Assembly: GCA_038496675.1 (NCBI GenBank)
Contig: CM076663.1
Location: forward strand, 17,393,290 to 17,457,289
Reading direction: 5' to 3'
Source of the DNA: Rachycentron canadum
Lineage: Eukaryota; Chordata; Actinopteri; Carangiformes; Rachycentridae
DNA length: 64,000 bases
Shown here piece after piece: positions 48,741 to 62,895 of this stretch. The translations under genes were made by a program, and so were the position numbers. The notes under the pieces are model-generated. The model worked only from the letters and a program-made list of their open reading frames with translations. It did no database searches and was not told the DNA's origin. Numbering within the stretch: position 1 is the first letter of the stretch; each line of letters begins with the position of its first letter.

Positions 48741-49861
48741 GCCAATGTATTTAATCATTTATAAAGGTTTTGACTATTATTGGTGATATGGGGTGATCAA
48801 AATATAAATAAGATTTGTTTGGCTAACAAGATAAAAATCATCTGTTGATGTTTGGTAGAAACATGAGTGGTGAAATAAGTTGTAATTTCACACCAGAAAA
48901 ATCAAATAAAAGTCTAACCCTGAACTGAATTGATGAACCCTGAGATAGACAATCAGACTTTTCAGTTCCAGAGCAACTAATCTGAGTCAGTTCAATCAAT
49001 TGTATGTTCAAAGAATTTTCACCTAATTAATTGCATGGACAAGGAATATGAAAAGCCATCATCAATGGAGCTCAATGAGTCACCATGGTAATGAGTAAAT
49101 GGAGACCACAGCCTCCATTTTAATCCAGTTGAGCCAGAAAAAATTATAAAATTAAAAATAACAAAAGCAATGAAAGAGTCTGAGCTGGAGAAAAGAGTCA
49201 ATAAGTTCAAACTGCATTTCATTCAGTGTCGTCCACTGGACCACATTATTTATCAGAATTGGATATTGGATATTGTGCTTGAATCTACTGTTTTAGATTA
49301 AGTGTTTAAATTCATTTATTTAGCTGTGACTTGATGGAGCCAAAGTTCTGCTGCAGCTGATAAAAGATGAAAATGAAAAGATGAATACATAACATAGCAT
49401 ACAGATAGGATAGAAGTTTATAGATATTCTGTAGATGAAACAGATCAGACAGACGTTGATAGATCTGTGGCTGTAACCTCAGATTCTGACCTGATTCTAG
49501 TGATTTTCATTTGATAAAACATTACAACGTTGCTTACCAGCATCAATAACTTTATTTCAACTCTGAATTTAAACACTCACATTTAAAATAAATTGAGTCC
49601 AGTTTGTAAATCTTTTCCAGCTGGGTTTATGTCATTCTCACTCAGAAATATGAAGTCAGCTACAATAAAATATGACAGTTGTGATCAGACTTAATCTGTG
49701 AGAGAAATCAGAACGTAAGAAATTATTCTTCATTGTTTCAGTGCAGGGGAACAGGCAGGTGTCTTAACAGGTCATGTTCATATCAAGACGAATTAGGTAA
49801 CAACCTAATGTCTAATCTGGATTTTCAGGAACTCTTCTCCCAACATAAACATCTTTAGATT

Positions 49862-50100
49862 CAAATTCAAATTCATTTTTTTTATATAGCGCCAAATCAT
49901 AACAAAGTTACCCCAAGGCACTACATATAGAGCTGGTCTAGACTTATATTTATATTACAAGGGACCCAACAAATCCCACCATGAGTAAGCACTTGGTGAC
50001 AGCTGCGAAGAAAAACTTCCTTTTAAGATGCAGAAACCTTGAGCAGAACCAGACCCATCTGCCGCTGTTGGGTTAAATTAATCCACTCCAATCTGTACAT
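49862..50100 (+). repeat. abundant teleost dispersed repeat fragment
   Basis: CCAAATCATAACAAAGTTAC, CCCAAGGCACTACATATAGA and GAAAAACTTCCTTTTAAGAT occur in the order recalled for a frequent fish repeat that begins with a run resembling AATTCAAATTCATTTTT. Non-coding. Confidence 0.6.
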
Positions 50101-50297
50101 TCATACAGTATGAATGAAGAAATGATGCGCTATCTCAGAAACTTTTCAAATTGGGGCAGGAGGGACAGACAGAAACAGACAGACAGGTGTGTTGAGGAAA
50201 ACCTTAGTTAAATTGATCTCTCAGGTCTCTCAATACCAGAGTGTCCCCCATCTCTTGGTGGGTCTTGGTGGCATACCAGTATGTATGATGTTACTGA

Positions 50298-50612
50298 TGG
50301 GGGCAGCACGGTGGTTCAGTGGTTAGTACTGTTGTCTCACAGCAAGAAGGCTCTGGATTTAATTCCCTTGTGTGGAGTTTGCATTTTCTCCCTGTGCCTG
50401 TGTGGGTTCCCTTCGGGTTCTCTGGCTTCTTCCCACAGTCCAAAGACATGCACGTTTATGTTAATTGGTTAGTGTGAAGGGTTGTTTGTCTCTATATGTC
50501 AGCCCTGCGACCTGTCCAGGGTGAACCCTGCCCTTCGCCCAATGTCAGCTGGGATTGGTTCCAGCCCTCACTCATGACCCTGACAGATAAGAGACAGATA
50601 ATGGATGGATAT
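50298..50612 (+). repeat. dispersed repeat family G, most complete copy
   Basis: Starts GGGGCAGCACGGTGGTTCAG, passes CTCACAGCAAGAAGGC, ACATGCACGTTTATGTTAAT and ATGTCAGCCCTGCGACCTG, and ends GATAATGGATGGAT. The best preserved of the four copies. Confidence 0.7.
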
Positions 50613-51887
50613 TGCTATTTTCCTCCTGTAGTTGGTGGAAGTGAAGCTACTAACTCCTGCAGTTTAAAATTTGATTATGCATCACATTGAATAAACTGAT
50701 CACATTTTGGATGTAATGCAGTTGAGAAAGATTTTCCTTTAAAATATGATGCATGATAATACTTTGAAATTACTGTTCATGATGTTTTAAAGATTACACT
50801 TAGTAAAATGGCCATGATTATCTCAGATGATGGATGGTTGATAAAACGTTTTTAGAATTAATGTTTGCTTGCAACATATAGTATGTTAGACTGTATGTAT
50901 GTCTGGAAGGTTTTTGTCTTGCAAAGGTCAAGAGACTACAACCACATTCAGAAACATTAATTCACCTGAAATCTTTACATAAAGCCAACCTCCTCACCTC
51001 ATTGCTAAAGTAAACAAAGTATGGCCTCCAACTTCCATGCACCCTCAAGTGGTGAAATAGATTACACGACCTTCAGCTTCAGAGTTATTCAAATTAGCAA
51101 GCGAAATGTGACAGACGCTGAGTGTATTACAAACACATGCATTATTATTTGTAATAGTACATTACAGGCAGTAAATGAAAACAAAACATATAATAAATAC
51201 TGTTCATTTAGTATCTAGTAATTGTGTTTTATTGCTGCATTTCAATGGACAAATATAATAGTAAAAACACACCTCTGTGATTCATATTCCCTGTGTCAGG
51301 TTAATCACTTTTTTTCTACTCCTCAGATCTGTGTTTCATTTACACACGTCTAAAGTGATTACACAAACCTGCACTTCCTGATTTGCTACCATGAATGTGT
51401 CATACGTACAGGACTGGCCTGTAATGGTCTCTACTTGAGCTTGGGCAGATGGTGAAGTTGAGTATGCGACCTTTAACTCCTGGGTGATCTCAGCCATTCG
51501 CCCTGTGAGTTACTGCTGACAGCTTCCAGTTATGGATGGTCTTAATCTCAAGGCTGAAGGGCACCAAACAGATGGACAGAGCTGTCTCTGAGGAGGAGGT
51601 GGGCATCTGACTTGAGGTGTCTGTTTCGACTGATAGACAAACCTAGAGCTCCCTCTTGTGGTCACTCTGTGGCTCTGCCCTGTCACAACACTGGTTCTAT
51701 TACAGAATAATTAACTTGACATCAGCCAATGAAAGTGTATTCACTGTAATACAGTGGAGTCAAAAACAAGGATCTAGCATTGCTTTTAAGTATAATATAT
51801 AGATATATCGTGTTATGGCACTGAATGTTAAAGCTGTATTAAGACTGTTCTGGCTGCTTATGGGCATATTTACATAGGTCATTTCAG

Positions 51888-52145
51888 CACTGTTGAATCA
51901 CAGCAAGCGGGTTCTGGGTTTGAAACTGCTGGCCTGCTGGGGTCTGTCAATATGGAAAGGCCTAAAGACATGGATGTTAGGTCTGCTCCTGCCTGTAGGT
52001 GTGAATGTGAGCATGATTGCTTGTTTGCCTCTATATGTCTGCTCTGTCATGGACTGTCCAGCTGTATTCACCCAATGTCAGTTGGGATTGGCTCCAGCAC
52101 CCCACCCCCACCCACGACCCTTTAAGGTTAAGTGGTATGGGTAAT
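51888..52145 (+). repeat. dispersed repeat family G, diverged copy
   Basis: TCACAGCAAGCGGGTTCTGG, then CTCTATATGTCTGCTCTG and AATGTCAGTTGGGATTGGCT follow the same order as the 50.3 kb copy, with internal deletions. Confidence 0.6.
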
Positions 52146-53048
52146 GAAAGAATTCAAAAGGTCTTATAGAGTTGATATTCTGAATATGTTAACAATAACC
52201 TATTTACTAATGTAACAGATCAAGAATAACATCTGCAGTGATTTTAAGTATTGTTTGTGTCCACCTCACAAATGTACGTCTATTGTCTGCTCTTCTTTTC
52301 ACTCTGGTCTCCTTCAATTAAAAAAAAAAAATTTAAAAATGGCTGTCTAGATGCTGAATTCTATGCGATTTCACCAGGTTTTTTTTGGGCAGGATCTTGG
52401 TCTGGGCAGTAAATGTAAAGTGGGTTTGTCAGAAGAGCTGCACATTTATCAGTAAGCAAGGTATAGTGGATGTCCACATAACCATTTGACTCATTATTAA
52501 TCTTAAAACTATCGCTTAGTTGCAGCTTTAAATAAATGTTTATGTTCTGAGTTTTAATTTCAGAGCTACAATATGTCCCACGACCAAAAGAAAGCAGCTC
52601 CACATCCTTGTGTTCTTCTGTAGATGAAGTGAGGCCCTTCACCAGAACCAGTGTTTTTTTTCTTTGCTGGTCACATTGAAATTCTGGTCATCAACTAAAT
52701 GTCTTCCAAAAGAAAAAAAAGAGAACATCATTTTTAATTTGTCATATCTTTACACAAGAACATCCCATCAAACAGAACTTGACTGGCAAAGATAGAAAGA
52801 AAGTTAATTAAAGATTTGAGACAAATATCTGTGCAAAGTGTGTGTTGGAGAGACAGACAGACAGTAAGACAGACAGGAAGGGTTTTGTGGGTGTTAACAG
52901 TGATATATCAAGTCAATGGAGCGAAGCGGCTGCATACTCTGAATCATCTGCTCTAACGGTGGCATGGAAATCTGCCAATTCTCTGAATGAACGATGCTGG
53001 TTCTGCATGCTCAATTGACTGTTTGGTTGTCTGCCCGAAAGTGTATGC

Positions 53049-53050
<2 letters not shown>

Positions 53051-53114
<64 letters not shown>
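53051..53114. repeat. (GT)n microsatellite
   Basis: A GT array of about 32 units, followed by interrupted GTAT/GTCT units. Confidence 0.93.
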
Positions 53115-53121
<7 letters not shown>

Positions 53122-54986
53122 TATGTCTGTGAGCATGTGTGTATACTGCAGTTTGATATACAGACTGTGACATATTTTAAAGTTATGATCCAGAGATTGA
53201 GGAGGTTTTTAATGAGAACTGATTTATCCACAGAGGTCTGTCCAAAACAAACCGTTTTGGTCACTGAGTCAAAACAGCAGTTTCTTCCTCCAATGCTGTT
53301 TGGCAGACACAGGACTGTCACTAACTTTGTTTAGCTTGTTTTTCTGATAAATATCCAGATGCCCGCTGACTAAAATCCTTCATCCAGTTAAAGTATCTAG
53401 GATAGTTAAAAACAACCACGATTTTTACAAGTCTGTAAAACTGGGACTTAAAATTGGATAGAACATCGATTTTAACCACCACTGGCACACAACCACAATG
53501 CTAATGCTCAGGCTAACATGATTGAATTATCTTGATTAAAATTATGGAAATAAAATTAAATTGGGATAATGTACGTACACGACTCATTGAAAAAATATAA
53601 CATAGATATAATTGTTTTTAGACATTTTAATGTCTTTAAAGTGTACTGTATTTATAATGCAGCATAGTGTATCATATTATTCTAACCTTTTACTTATATC
53701 TGATACACTTTTTTGATGTATGTCCTGAATTTTGATCTGACACCAGATGGCAATGTTGCCTTCAAGATTCATGACCATTCCCAAGCCACTTTCCCCTCCT
53801 CTTCATCCTCCTCCTCCTCCTTCTCCTCCAGCTCGGTGGATCTGGCGCGACAGTCGGATCCTCTCGCCATGCCGGTCACGCCCCACATAGATATCAGCCT
53901 ATATATCAGCCTGTTTCTTCAACACACAAACACAAACACATGCACACACACACACACATGCACACACACACACACGCTATCAGATTTTTCATACACAGCC
54001 ACACTCATGTGCACACAATTGACATACCATGCATTCACACACATTGTGATGTCTCATAGATTGACAGCTGCCCTGCATTTTAACCCCCAAATTCATTTTC
54101 AGCTCTTACAGCTGCAGCTCTTACGTTTCCATCTCTTTGCAATAAAGGTAAAAGCCTTCCATCATATCGTAGCGTTTCCAAGCCAAATGGTAAGACATCA
54201 GCCCACTCGCTCCTATTTTTATCCATTATTACAGTCATCATTGAGTGAAAGACTTGATTGCTGCAACACTGGTGGAAAATCTAACTATTCGTTGCAACTG
54301 ATAAGCCAATTGAAACCAAACAGAAAATAACTGCAACCAAGCTGTTTGGATTTTGTTTTTTTACAACATTTTCCTTGTTTTAAATTCCTATCCAGGATGT
54401 TTATTATTTGTAGACGAAATGGCATAAAGACTATTTGCATTTTTCAAGCGGAAAAATGTCCTTGTGCTCTGCCTGTAGAAAAACTAGCCATAAAAGCTGC
54501 CCCATGTTTGGATTCAGGCTGGACCCTGTACATTAGTTTGTATGGTGTCATTATTCTGTAAACCATAAGCTTTCATTTCACCAAAAGGAAACAAGGGCGT
54601 GCAGTATCACACAGTGTCAAGCACGGAAGTGTTTGGGATCATTCATCAGCTGTGGTTTCACTGTACTATCAATAAAATGCCCACTATGCCAGCAACGAGA
54701 GTTATTTATTGACCAAAAAATAAATAAAAAATGTCATTACATGCATGTACACACACAAATCCAGAGATGCACACACATTAAAGCACCATCTCCCTACGTG
54801 TGGGAGACAGAGACCATCACCATGGAAACAAACGTCATGTAGCCTAGTCTCCCACCATCCACCACCACCCCCTTCCCCAATATGAACTCACCCCCACTTC
54901 TCTGTTGCTGCCTGTCTACATGCTTCTCCATTTCTCCTCCTCGCTTTACCATTCCCATCATCGGCCATCTTCCCAAAATACCCCCA

Positions 54987-55118
<132 letters not shown>

Positions 55119-55173
55119 GCCTTTTTTTTCCATAAGAGGATCCCTTCTTGTGAGTGTATGTGTGTGTTTCTGT

Positions 55174-55239
<66 letters not shown>

Positions 55240-58200
55240 CAGAAAGAGTTAGAGTCAGAGAGAGAGAGAGAGACAGAGAGAGTGTATGGGGGATGGGTTG
55301 CCGAGACAGACAAACGTGATATGAATTACCCAAATATCACATATTCAAGTCCTTCTTCTCCCTTGTTCTATTGACTTTATTGATGTTTACTGATCCATAC
55401 TGTTTTCCTCTCCATTCATCATCAGATTTCACTGGGTGTGAAAATGTGTGCCGTGACAGAACATAGTCAGCAGCGCATATGTTAATAGATAATTTGGTCT
55501 CCAAATAAATACTACATCCTTGACTCCATCTGTCACTGCATCCAGTCACTTACTGTACTCCAGTCACGCTGGCGGTGGCGAGTTGGGTTGAACACGGCAC
55601 CCTGGGTGTGCTTTTCTCCAACAGCTTTCTTCAGCTCCTTTAGCTCTATAGTCAATCCCCAAGTTTCTGTGGCATGATGGGAGATGCTGTGTCTATCGTA
55701 TGTTTTACGCTAGTTTGTTTCCTGGTGATAAAGATGAGAAAAGTTACGACGTCTTTTGGTGCCTAAAAAGTGTTAAAGATGCCCCACAGAATGATTCAGC
55801 GGGTGTTCTGTACCTGTGATACTAAACTGTTCCATAATATATATGTGTTGTATTTTTGACACAATGGTCTTGCCTTTAATAATTTTGTATCTTTAATTCT
55901 TATCTACTGGCTCTTTTTATCGTCAGCTTTTTATTTATTAATTGATTGATTGTACTAATATGTTGTTCTTTCATTTAGTGACTGGGCCCCTGAGCTCTTT
56001 TATCTTGTTGTATTTGTCCACGGGTGATCAAGCTAGTTCCCCCTCTGAGGATCATCAGTTATCTAATCAAAGTAAATCATGGAAGTAATGGATGCGTGAT
56101 ACTGCGCGGTAGAACTGGTTAGACTACATAGTGTGCAGCCATGGTTAAAGCTATAAACTACACCTGTGGTCCTCATGCTAATACATGTCGGGGGCGGCCA
56201 TGCTGGATGAGGCCGATTTTCTGCAACAAGGTGAGCATGTAGTTTTAAAACCACACTAACTATAGTTAACTGTGCTATGTATTGAAACGGCACCTAAAAG
56301 GCAGTGCTCATCCACACGGTAGTGCTCATCTCCTCTGCTGGTCAGGGTGAAGCTGGGTTGACACTGATATGACTGCATGATGGAAATAATGTGATGTTAA
56401 TAGATCAGATTCTGCCCACACAGTACTGAGAGGAGGTCTGATCAGGCCAAGTGAAAACACCAATGGGTGCAGCTGTTGGTTTAGGTGACAGTGGTGAACT
56501 GTTTCTGCGTCAGAGGTGTTACTAAATGAAACATCAGTAAAGGAGGGTTGATTGCCTCTTATATATATTAAATTATTAAATGGTGAATACAGCGACCTGT
56601 CTTCATGTTCTGTTATTTCATGACGCACTACCTGATGTTTACTTTGGTTTTCATTTGCATGGTAGCACATCATCTGGTTAAAACATGAAGTGAACTTTCA
56701 AATAGATGTTGGCACAAGGAAAGGTGACATTATTGTGGCATTATTTCCTGCGTATGATGCATAATTTGTATGGAAATTATTGTTATGACAGTGAAAGAGT
56801 AATGTAATATCTTGTCAAAACACACTGAAATACCCATCTCAGTGATTCAAATATGTAATAACCCCAATAATAGGACAAGCTGTTAAAATTGTAGCGTAAA
56901 GTTATTTTCCTTGTAATGTCTTGCATTGTTACATTAAGCAGGAGTTCTGGCTGGCTATTTCCAGTGACTGAGAAAGCATTCAGATCCTTTAATAAGTAAA
57001 AATATTGATATTACAATGTGAAAATGCTCTCAATAAAAGTTCTTAATTTTTTTTTTATTAATTTCTTCTTTATTTATTTTTTATAATATAATACAATTGT
57101 AATTAGAATAGGCTGTTAAAAATAAACGTAGCCTACAGAAGCAGAAGAATTGGCCCGATGATGGTTATGCTATCACATCATTAGATTATTAGTTCTCATG
57201 TGTAAAAGCTGTTGGTTGCTGTTGGAGTTAGTTTAACACATTTTTAATTATTATGTGTACAAATGCAACTGAAGATTATGAATTGATGGACAGAATATTT
57301 TCAGAAAATTTCCATCACAGTTATCCACATTCCAAAGCGGCGCCTTTACAATGCTTGTTTTGTGCAACCATCGCTCCAACATTTTTTAATTTGGAGGACA
57401 AGTGGCACAAAAATGAAAGTGAGTACAAGAACACCTTGGATTTGTCCTTATGTGGATCGGTGGGATTATTTGAGGGGGGTTTTTGTGGCTTGCCCCGAAG
57501 ACAGCAGCTCATCACTCAGCTTCTGTGCTCCCGGCTCCCCTCCAAACCAGCAGCTCACTGATCTGAATCCACCGCAGCGAACTCTTTGACCACAGATAAG
57601 TACCTCACACAACCTCACATCAAATAACCCGAACTATCACTTTAAGTCCAGTTTCAACCATTGGTTTTTTCTGACTGTAAATCATGCCTGTCTATATAGC
57701 ACTCATACATTTCTCCTTTGTGTCAGAGGTGAACACCTGACTGATGAAACTCTTTAATGCATGTTAGCAGCTCAGGCAGATTTTACTTACACACCTCAAG
57801 CTCCTGCATGTCTCACTTTCATTATAGGTGGTAAACATTAACAAGGTGAAAATTTAAAGAGCATCAATAAAAAAACAAACTACAATATGTCACACACGCA
57901 CTAACACACACACACCTTTCTGTTCAAACATTACATTAGATGGTGGTGCTTATCGGCTGCTACAACCCTCTGGAGTGGAGATATTCTGATAAAGCTGCCA
58001 CCAAGGACAACTTTAGACATCCAAGGTAACACGAGGTACAAAGGTGCCTCTTCTCCTCTCCTCTCCTCTCCTCACCTCACCCCTACTTTCCTCTTCTCCC
58101 CTCTCTAACCTGTTCATCTTAATGCTGCAGTCCAAGCTTCCTGATCCATCACAGTTTACGCTAAAGGCCTTCACTAGCCTCTGGCACTCCTCTTTTATCT

Positions 58201-58932
58201 GTGTTTTCACCCACTCTTTCGCCATCATGCCCCACCTTGCTTTCATCTCCCCTCCGATCCAAACTCCTCCCTGAAGGTTAGAGGAAATCAGGATTAGGAC
58301 GATGCAGGTAGTCATGGGGGGTGGGGGAGGTGTTAAGAGAAGTCTGTGAGGGATGAGTTGGTTCAAATAGCTCCATATATATTCTGTGCCTCATCATACA
58401 GTCAAAAACATACACCCGAAATTGATTTGTGTCAATACGGAGAAGAAGAAGAAGAAGAGAACATTTAAATCAATTGTGAGACAACAGTAACTGACTAAAA
58501 ACGGTTTAAGTGTGTGCAAACAGACACATAAACACATGAAGGGCTTCAAATCTCCGAGTTCAACATTGCTAAGGTTGCAACCTCATTCTCATGCAAAGGT
58601 AATCAATGCGATACATAAGCATTGGTCCTGTGCTGAGTTCCTAACTTGTTGTACACGGGAGCCTCTCCTGGGTTTGCTGAATGGATTAGTTCATTAGGAA
58701 TGTGTGACACACCACCAGAGGACACACAAATGATCCAGTGATTGATTAGTTATGTCTGGACAGTGCAGCCACAAGACTAATAGTCTATCATCCATTAGCA
58801 ACGTCTTTTACCTCACTAACTTTGCTGCTCTGTCTTCCACTCAGGTGGTGTAGTTAATGTCCTTTTTCCACTTTCACTGCACTTGGTGTTTCTCTGCTTG
58901 ATTTAAAGGGAGAGACGCTTTAAACTTTTTAC

Positions 58933-59310
58933 ATTAAAGTTGCACTAATCGAGATTTTATTATTCGTAGTGATAAACCCACAGCTAATTATCTCCCAAAC
59001 ATTTTGATTCTCCTCGGCTCTCCGTTTAACATCTTTTAACTCATTGTTTTGCTTTTATGGCAACTTTGATGTTTGCTTCACTTAAACTGCTCTAATCTGC
59101 ATCGTTTCTAGTTGTAGCAAGTGGCTAATCTCTTGATAAAATCTGTGTTAAACCCACTGCATACCAAACAGCAGACACACAATGTTAGCAGCTAGCTCGT
59201 GGACACAGTGGAGCAAGCTAGCTAAGTATTTTTCCCTGAGGAGTTGGTGAAGACAAAACAGAGCTAAAAGGAGAATGACAATTGGATTAATTTAATTTGA
59301 TCAATAAGCA
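58933..59310 (+). repeat. dispersed repeat family, copy 2
   Basis: Homologous to 24552-24930 over its length, with indels. It includes GTGGACACAGTGGAGCAAGC and TTTCCCTGAGGAGTTGGTGA. No open frame. Confidence 0.7.
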
Positions 59311-60106
59311 ACTATTTGCTAACATAAGCCACAGCAGCTAAGTGTAAGGGTTGTTTACAATTTGTCACACTGCACCCAAGTGGTGAAAAAAAATCAACTT
59401 AGGGGTCAGTATGGATCTAGAAAAAGTGCTCGTTGGATTGTAAAAAGCACCTGAAACCCCCTCACCCCACTATTTTCTGATGCCGGTACAGGGTGGGCAG
59501 CAAGCGCTTTCATAACTTTTCTAAACAGATTTAAACTTCACACAGAAATTAGCCAGATGTGCAGGGGTGAGAAAGTAAAGAGCCTTTGAAAGTCTCTCTC
59601 TGTCTTTCTTCGTTACACTAACTGTATTCGATTGAAAACAACACGAATGCCTTCAAGGGGAAGATGGATAAAAGTGTTTCCCAGCTATAAACACTTTCAC
59701 TGTAGTCGCACATTTGTTATCAGGTTAGACTGATATTGGTTTGCCCACACTGGTGTTATATTAAAGATTTCATATTGTCCAGCCAGTATCATCTACCTCT
59801 GATCTGAGGGAGTTCCCCTTTACCACAGACAATATTATTTTTATATCACATGCCTGACTGCAGAAATCATTCTCGTGTGATGTAGGAGTATTTTACTAGA
59901 CATCCTGTATAAGGTGCAATGCAATATTTTCTAAATTGATCTGCTGCTTTCCGGACCTGTTGATTGCCAGCAGTCGTCGAGCAGTGGGACGGCAGCTTTG
60001 TGTGTGTGTGTGTTGGGAGAGGATATGAGATCTAAGTATCTGTCGGTGTGAAACGTGACGCAGGCCAATCTGGGTCAATGAAATGTGAATGTGCACTGAA
60101 TGTACA

Positions 60107-60107
<1 letters not shown>

Positions 60108-60186
<79 letters not shown>
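60108..60186. repeat. compound (CT)n(GT)n array
   Basis: A CT array (60108-60129) runs into a GT array with one TATA interruption (60130-60186). Confidence 0.93.
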
Positions 60187-60188
<2 letters not shown>

Positions 60189-60971
60189 CCATCTGTCCTG
60201 ACAAGATTACTGGAGTCAGACAAGAAGTCCGACTGGACCAGATTAGGGAACGAATATAGGGCAGGAGAAAGAGAAAACGAGAGAGAGAATCAGAAAGGGA
60301 GGAGGAGGATGAGCGGATGAAAAGAAAGAACAAATGAGAGAGCGAGTAAGGAAAGATTGGAGGCAGCAGCGACAACATCTGAACTTCAGATGAAATATGA
60401 GAAATCTGTGTGGTAACTTTTCTTTCTAAAGGACAGAGATTGTAGATTATTGGAAGGCGAGAAAGCTCCATTTAGATGAATATTTCAAGTGGAAGCCAAG
60501 TCAGATTGATGACCGTAATATATAAACCTAATATTATGATTTTCTCTTTTCAAGTGTCCTGACTGCAGCTACAGGTTGACATGAACTCTCCATTGTTTTC
60601 CATTGTAGCTATGCTTATCTCTGTTTGTACATACATATGTATGTGTTTATATATGTGTTTATTATGCAGGTAAGAACGCTGACAGCGCCCAGGAGCTTCG
60701 ACTGAAAGCTGATTGGATTGCCATGGCAACTAGGTCCTTCTTTCTCTTTCTCCCTCATCCACTGTCTACGTCAGTTTGAGTGGCAGTTGGTTTGATATGA
60801 GTTGCTGCCTGAGAGAGCCCCTCCCCATCTCTCTCTCTCTCTCACACACACTTTCTCATCATACACAACCATACTCCCAAACACACACAAACATCCCTTC
60901 ATCCACTCACTCCCTCATTATAAATCACTACTCTTCTACTTACTGTATTACTGTCAATCAAATCCTTCACT

Positions 60972-60976
60972 ACACA

Positions 60977-61039
<63 letters not shown>

Positions 61040-61363
61040 GTGCAGCCCTAAAAAACACATATATAATCGTTGGTATTCATCGAGTCTCTTTATCCAGCAC
61101 GAGTGACAAGCTGGAGAAGAGTTCCCCAAGCTGTTGCCTTGGCAACCCTGAAGAATATTCCTCGGTGGCCATGACAACCAGTGATGCACATCCGGTGTGG
61201 TCGCAGGATTTTTATTTAGACCGAGCAGGGGGCCAGTGCGCGTGTGATGGCATTTGTATGTTTATGGATATGGATGTGTATCTAAATGTGTGTGTGTGTG
61301 TTTGTGATCGTATGCAAGAGCGGTAATGCTGAACATTCACATGTGTTGGTGTGTGGTTGTTGT

Positions 61364-61412
<49 letters not shown>
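60972..61412. repeat. (CA)n array facing a (GT)n array
   Basis: CA array at 60972-61037 and GT array at 61367-61412, about 330 bases apart and complementary. This is the third such facing pair in the window. Confidence 0.9.
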
Positions 61413-61419
<7 letters not shown>

Positions 61420-61420
<1 letters not shown>

Positions 61421-62861
61421 GCATGAGGGGGTTATCAGTGTTGGTTTGAGCAGAGGGATTTCATCTTAATATCCTCACACTGTAGGCTGAAAAAAGTTTG
61501 CTGAATGAACATAAACTCAAAACAATCCACTTTTTCCTGGGAGACATGAGATGTTTTGTCAAATCTGGCAGATGACACTGAAACTGCTTGCTGACAGTAT
61601 TTGAATTTTGTAACTGCTAAAAACCCTAATATTGATATTTGTGTTCAAAGTCAATCCCATTTGTTAAACGTTTGGTTGGAGTCACTCACTTTTGCCAGGA
61701 GAAACTTTCCCTCTGACACCTTGTCTTAAATTTAGAGATTTAACATAATTTTTGAAAGTCAAAATAAGTCTTTATCTTACAGATAAAATGTTGAAGCCAT
61801 AAGACATTAAATGTTTTAGCTCAATAAATGGTGATTTTGTTGCGCCAACCCTACTTGGTCTGATATGACCACAAGCTCAGCTAATGTTAATGTTAGCAAA
61901 TGTGTTACAGCAATATAGCAAAATTGGCTCATGGTGATCCCAAATTAATATCGAGCAAAGCTGCTGAGAGGTGTAACAAGTGGATATAATGGGTTTTGCA
62001 GAGCTAATTATGTCACACAACATTAAAAATTACATTAGACAAACAAGCTTATTAGCAATACTTAAATAAAATAACTGACATTTCTATCTAAGCATCAAGA
62101 TTACAGCATTGAAATAGATACAAGGCTGTCATCCAACACTCCTTCACCCAACACAATATATGGGCTTAATGAATTAGCCAGTTTCAGTGGTTTTGTCTGG
62201 CTATACTGAGTTACATCAAGTAATTCTGGTGGAACACTGCGTTTGAAAGCATGGATCAACATAAAGTCATCAATTTTGGCCACGATTACTTCAATAAAAT
62301 CTTTCATTAGCATATGTGTACACACAGAAATAGGCTGTATGATATGTAAACATGCAGACACGTGTCCTATGGCTTTCACAGAGGCCTGCTGGACGTCTAT
62401 AAATGTGTCACTATGTTCCTGTTAATGGCTTCAATAAAACTCAATAACAGTCCTATGTAGAAATCCATACAGTCCATTAGTGATGTATGAGGAAGTGAGC
62501 GACAGTAAATGCAGCTTTGTGGAGAAAATACACTCACCATAGAGATTTCTATACCGTATCAGCTATAGGAAGCATGGGTATGTGAATAAGCAAAATGCTT
62601 CGGGGTTGATGGATCGGATCTGACAGCGAGAAAGTCGACCTTTTCAGCGACACCTGAGTGTGTGCGCGTGTGTGAAGACCACATGTCACATCTACCGGGC
62701 TTGTCAGTACACATATCACTTAATGATAAGCTCCAGACAGTGTTTGCTGCAAGCAATGGTGAAGATACATGTTCTGAGGAAGACTTCCATCTCTGTTTTC
62801 TCACCTGATTGCCATTTATTTGTATCTCTTTTTCTGCTCTACTCTCCTCTCTCAAGCTCTT

Positions 62862-62895
<34 letters not shown>

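Noticed and set aside
52361..52642. 93-codon minus-strand open frame
   Set aside because: Contains a stretch resembling the end of a dispersed repeat and has no recognised family. Probably repeat-derived.
53713..54330. 205-codon plus-strand open frame
   Set aside because: The middle is a serine run and a His/Thr run from simple repeats. The first 30 residues look protein-like but match nothing recognised and have no partner exon.
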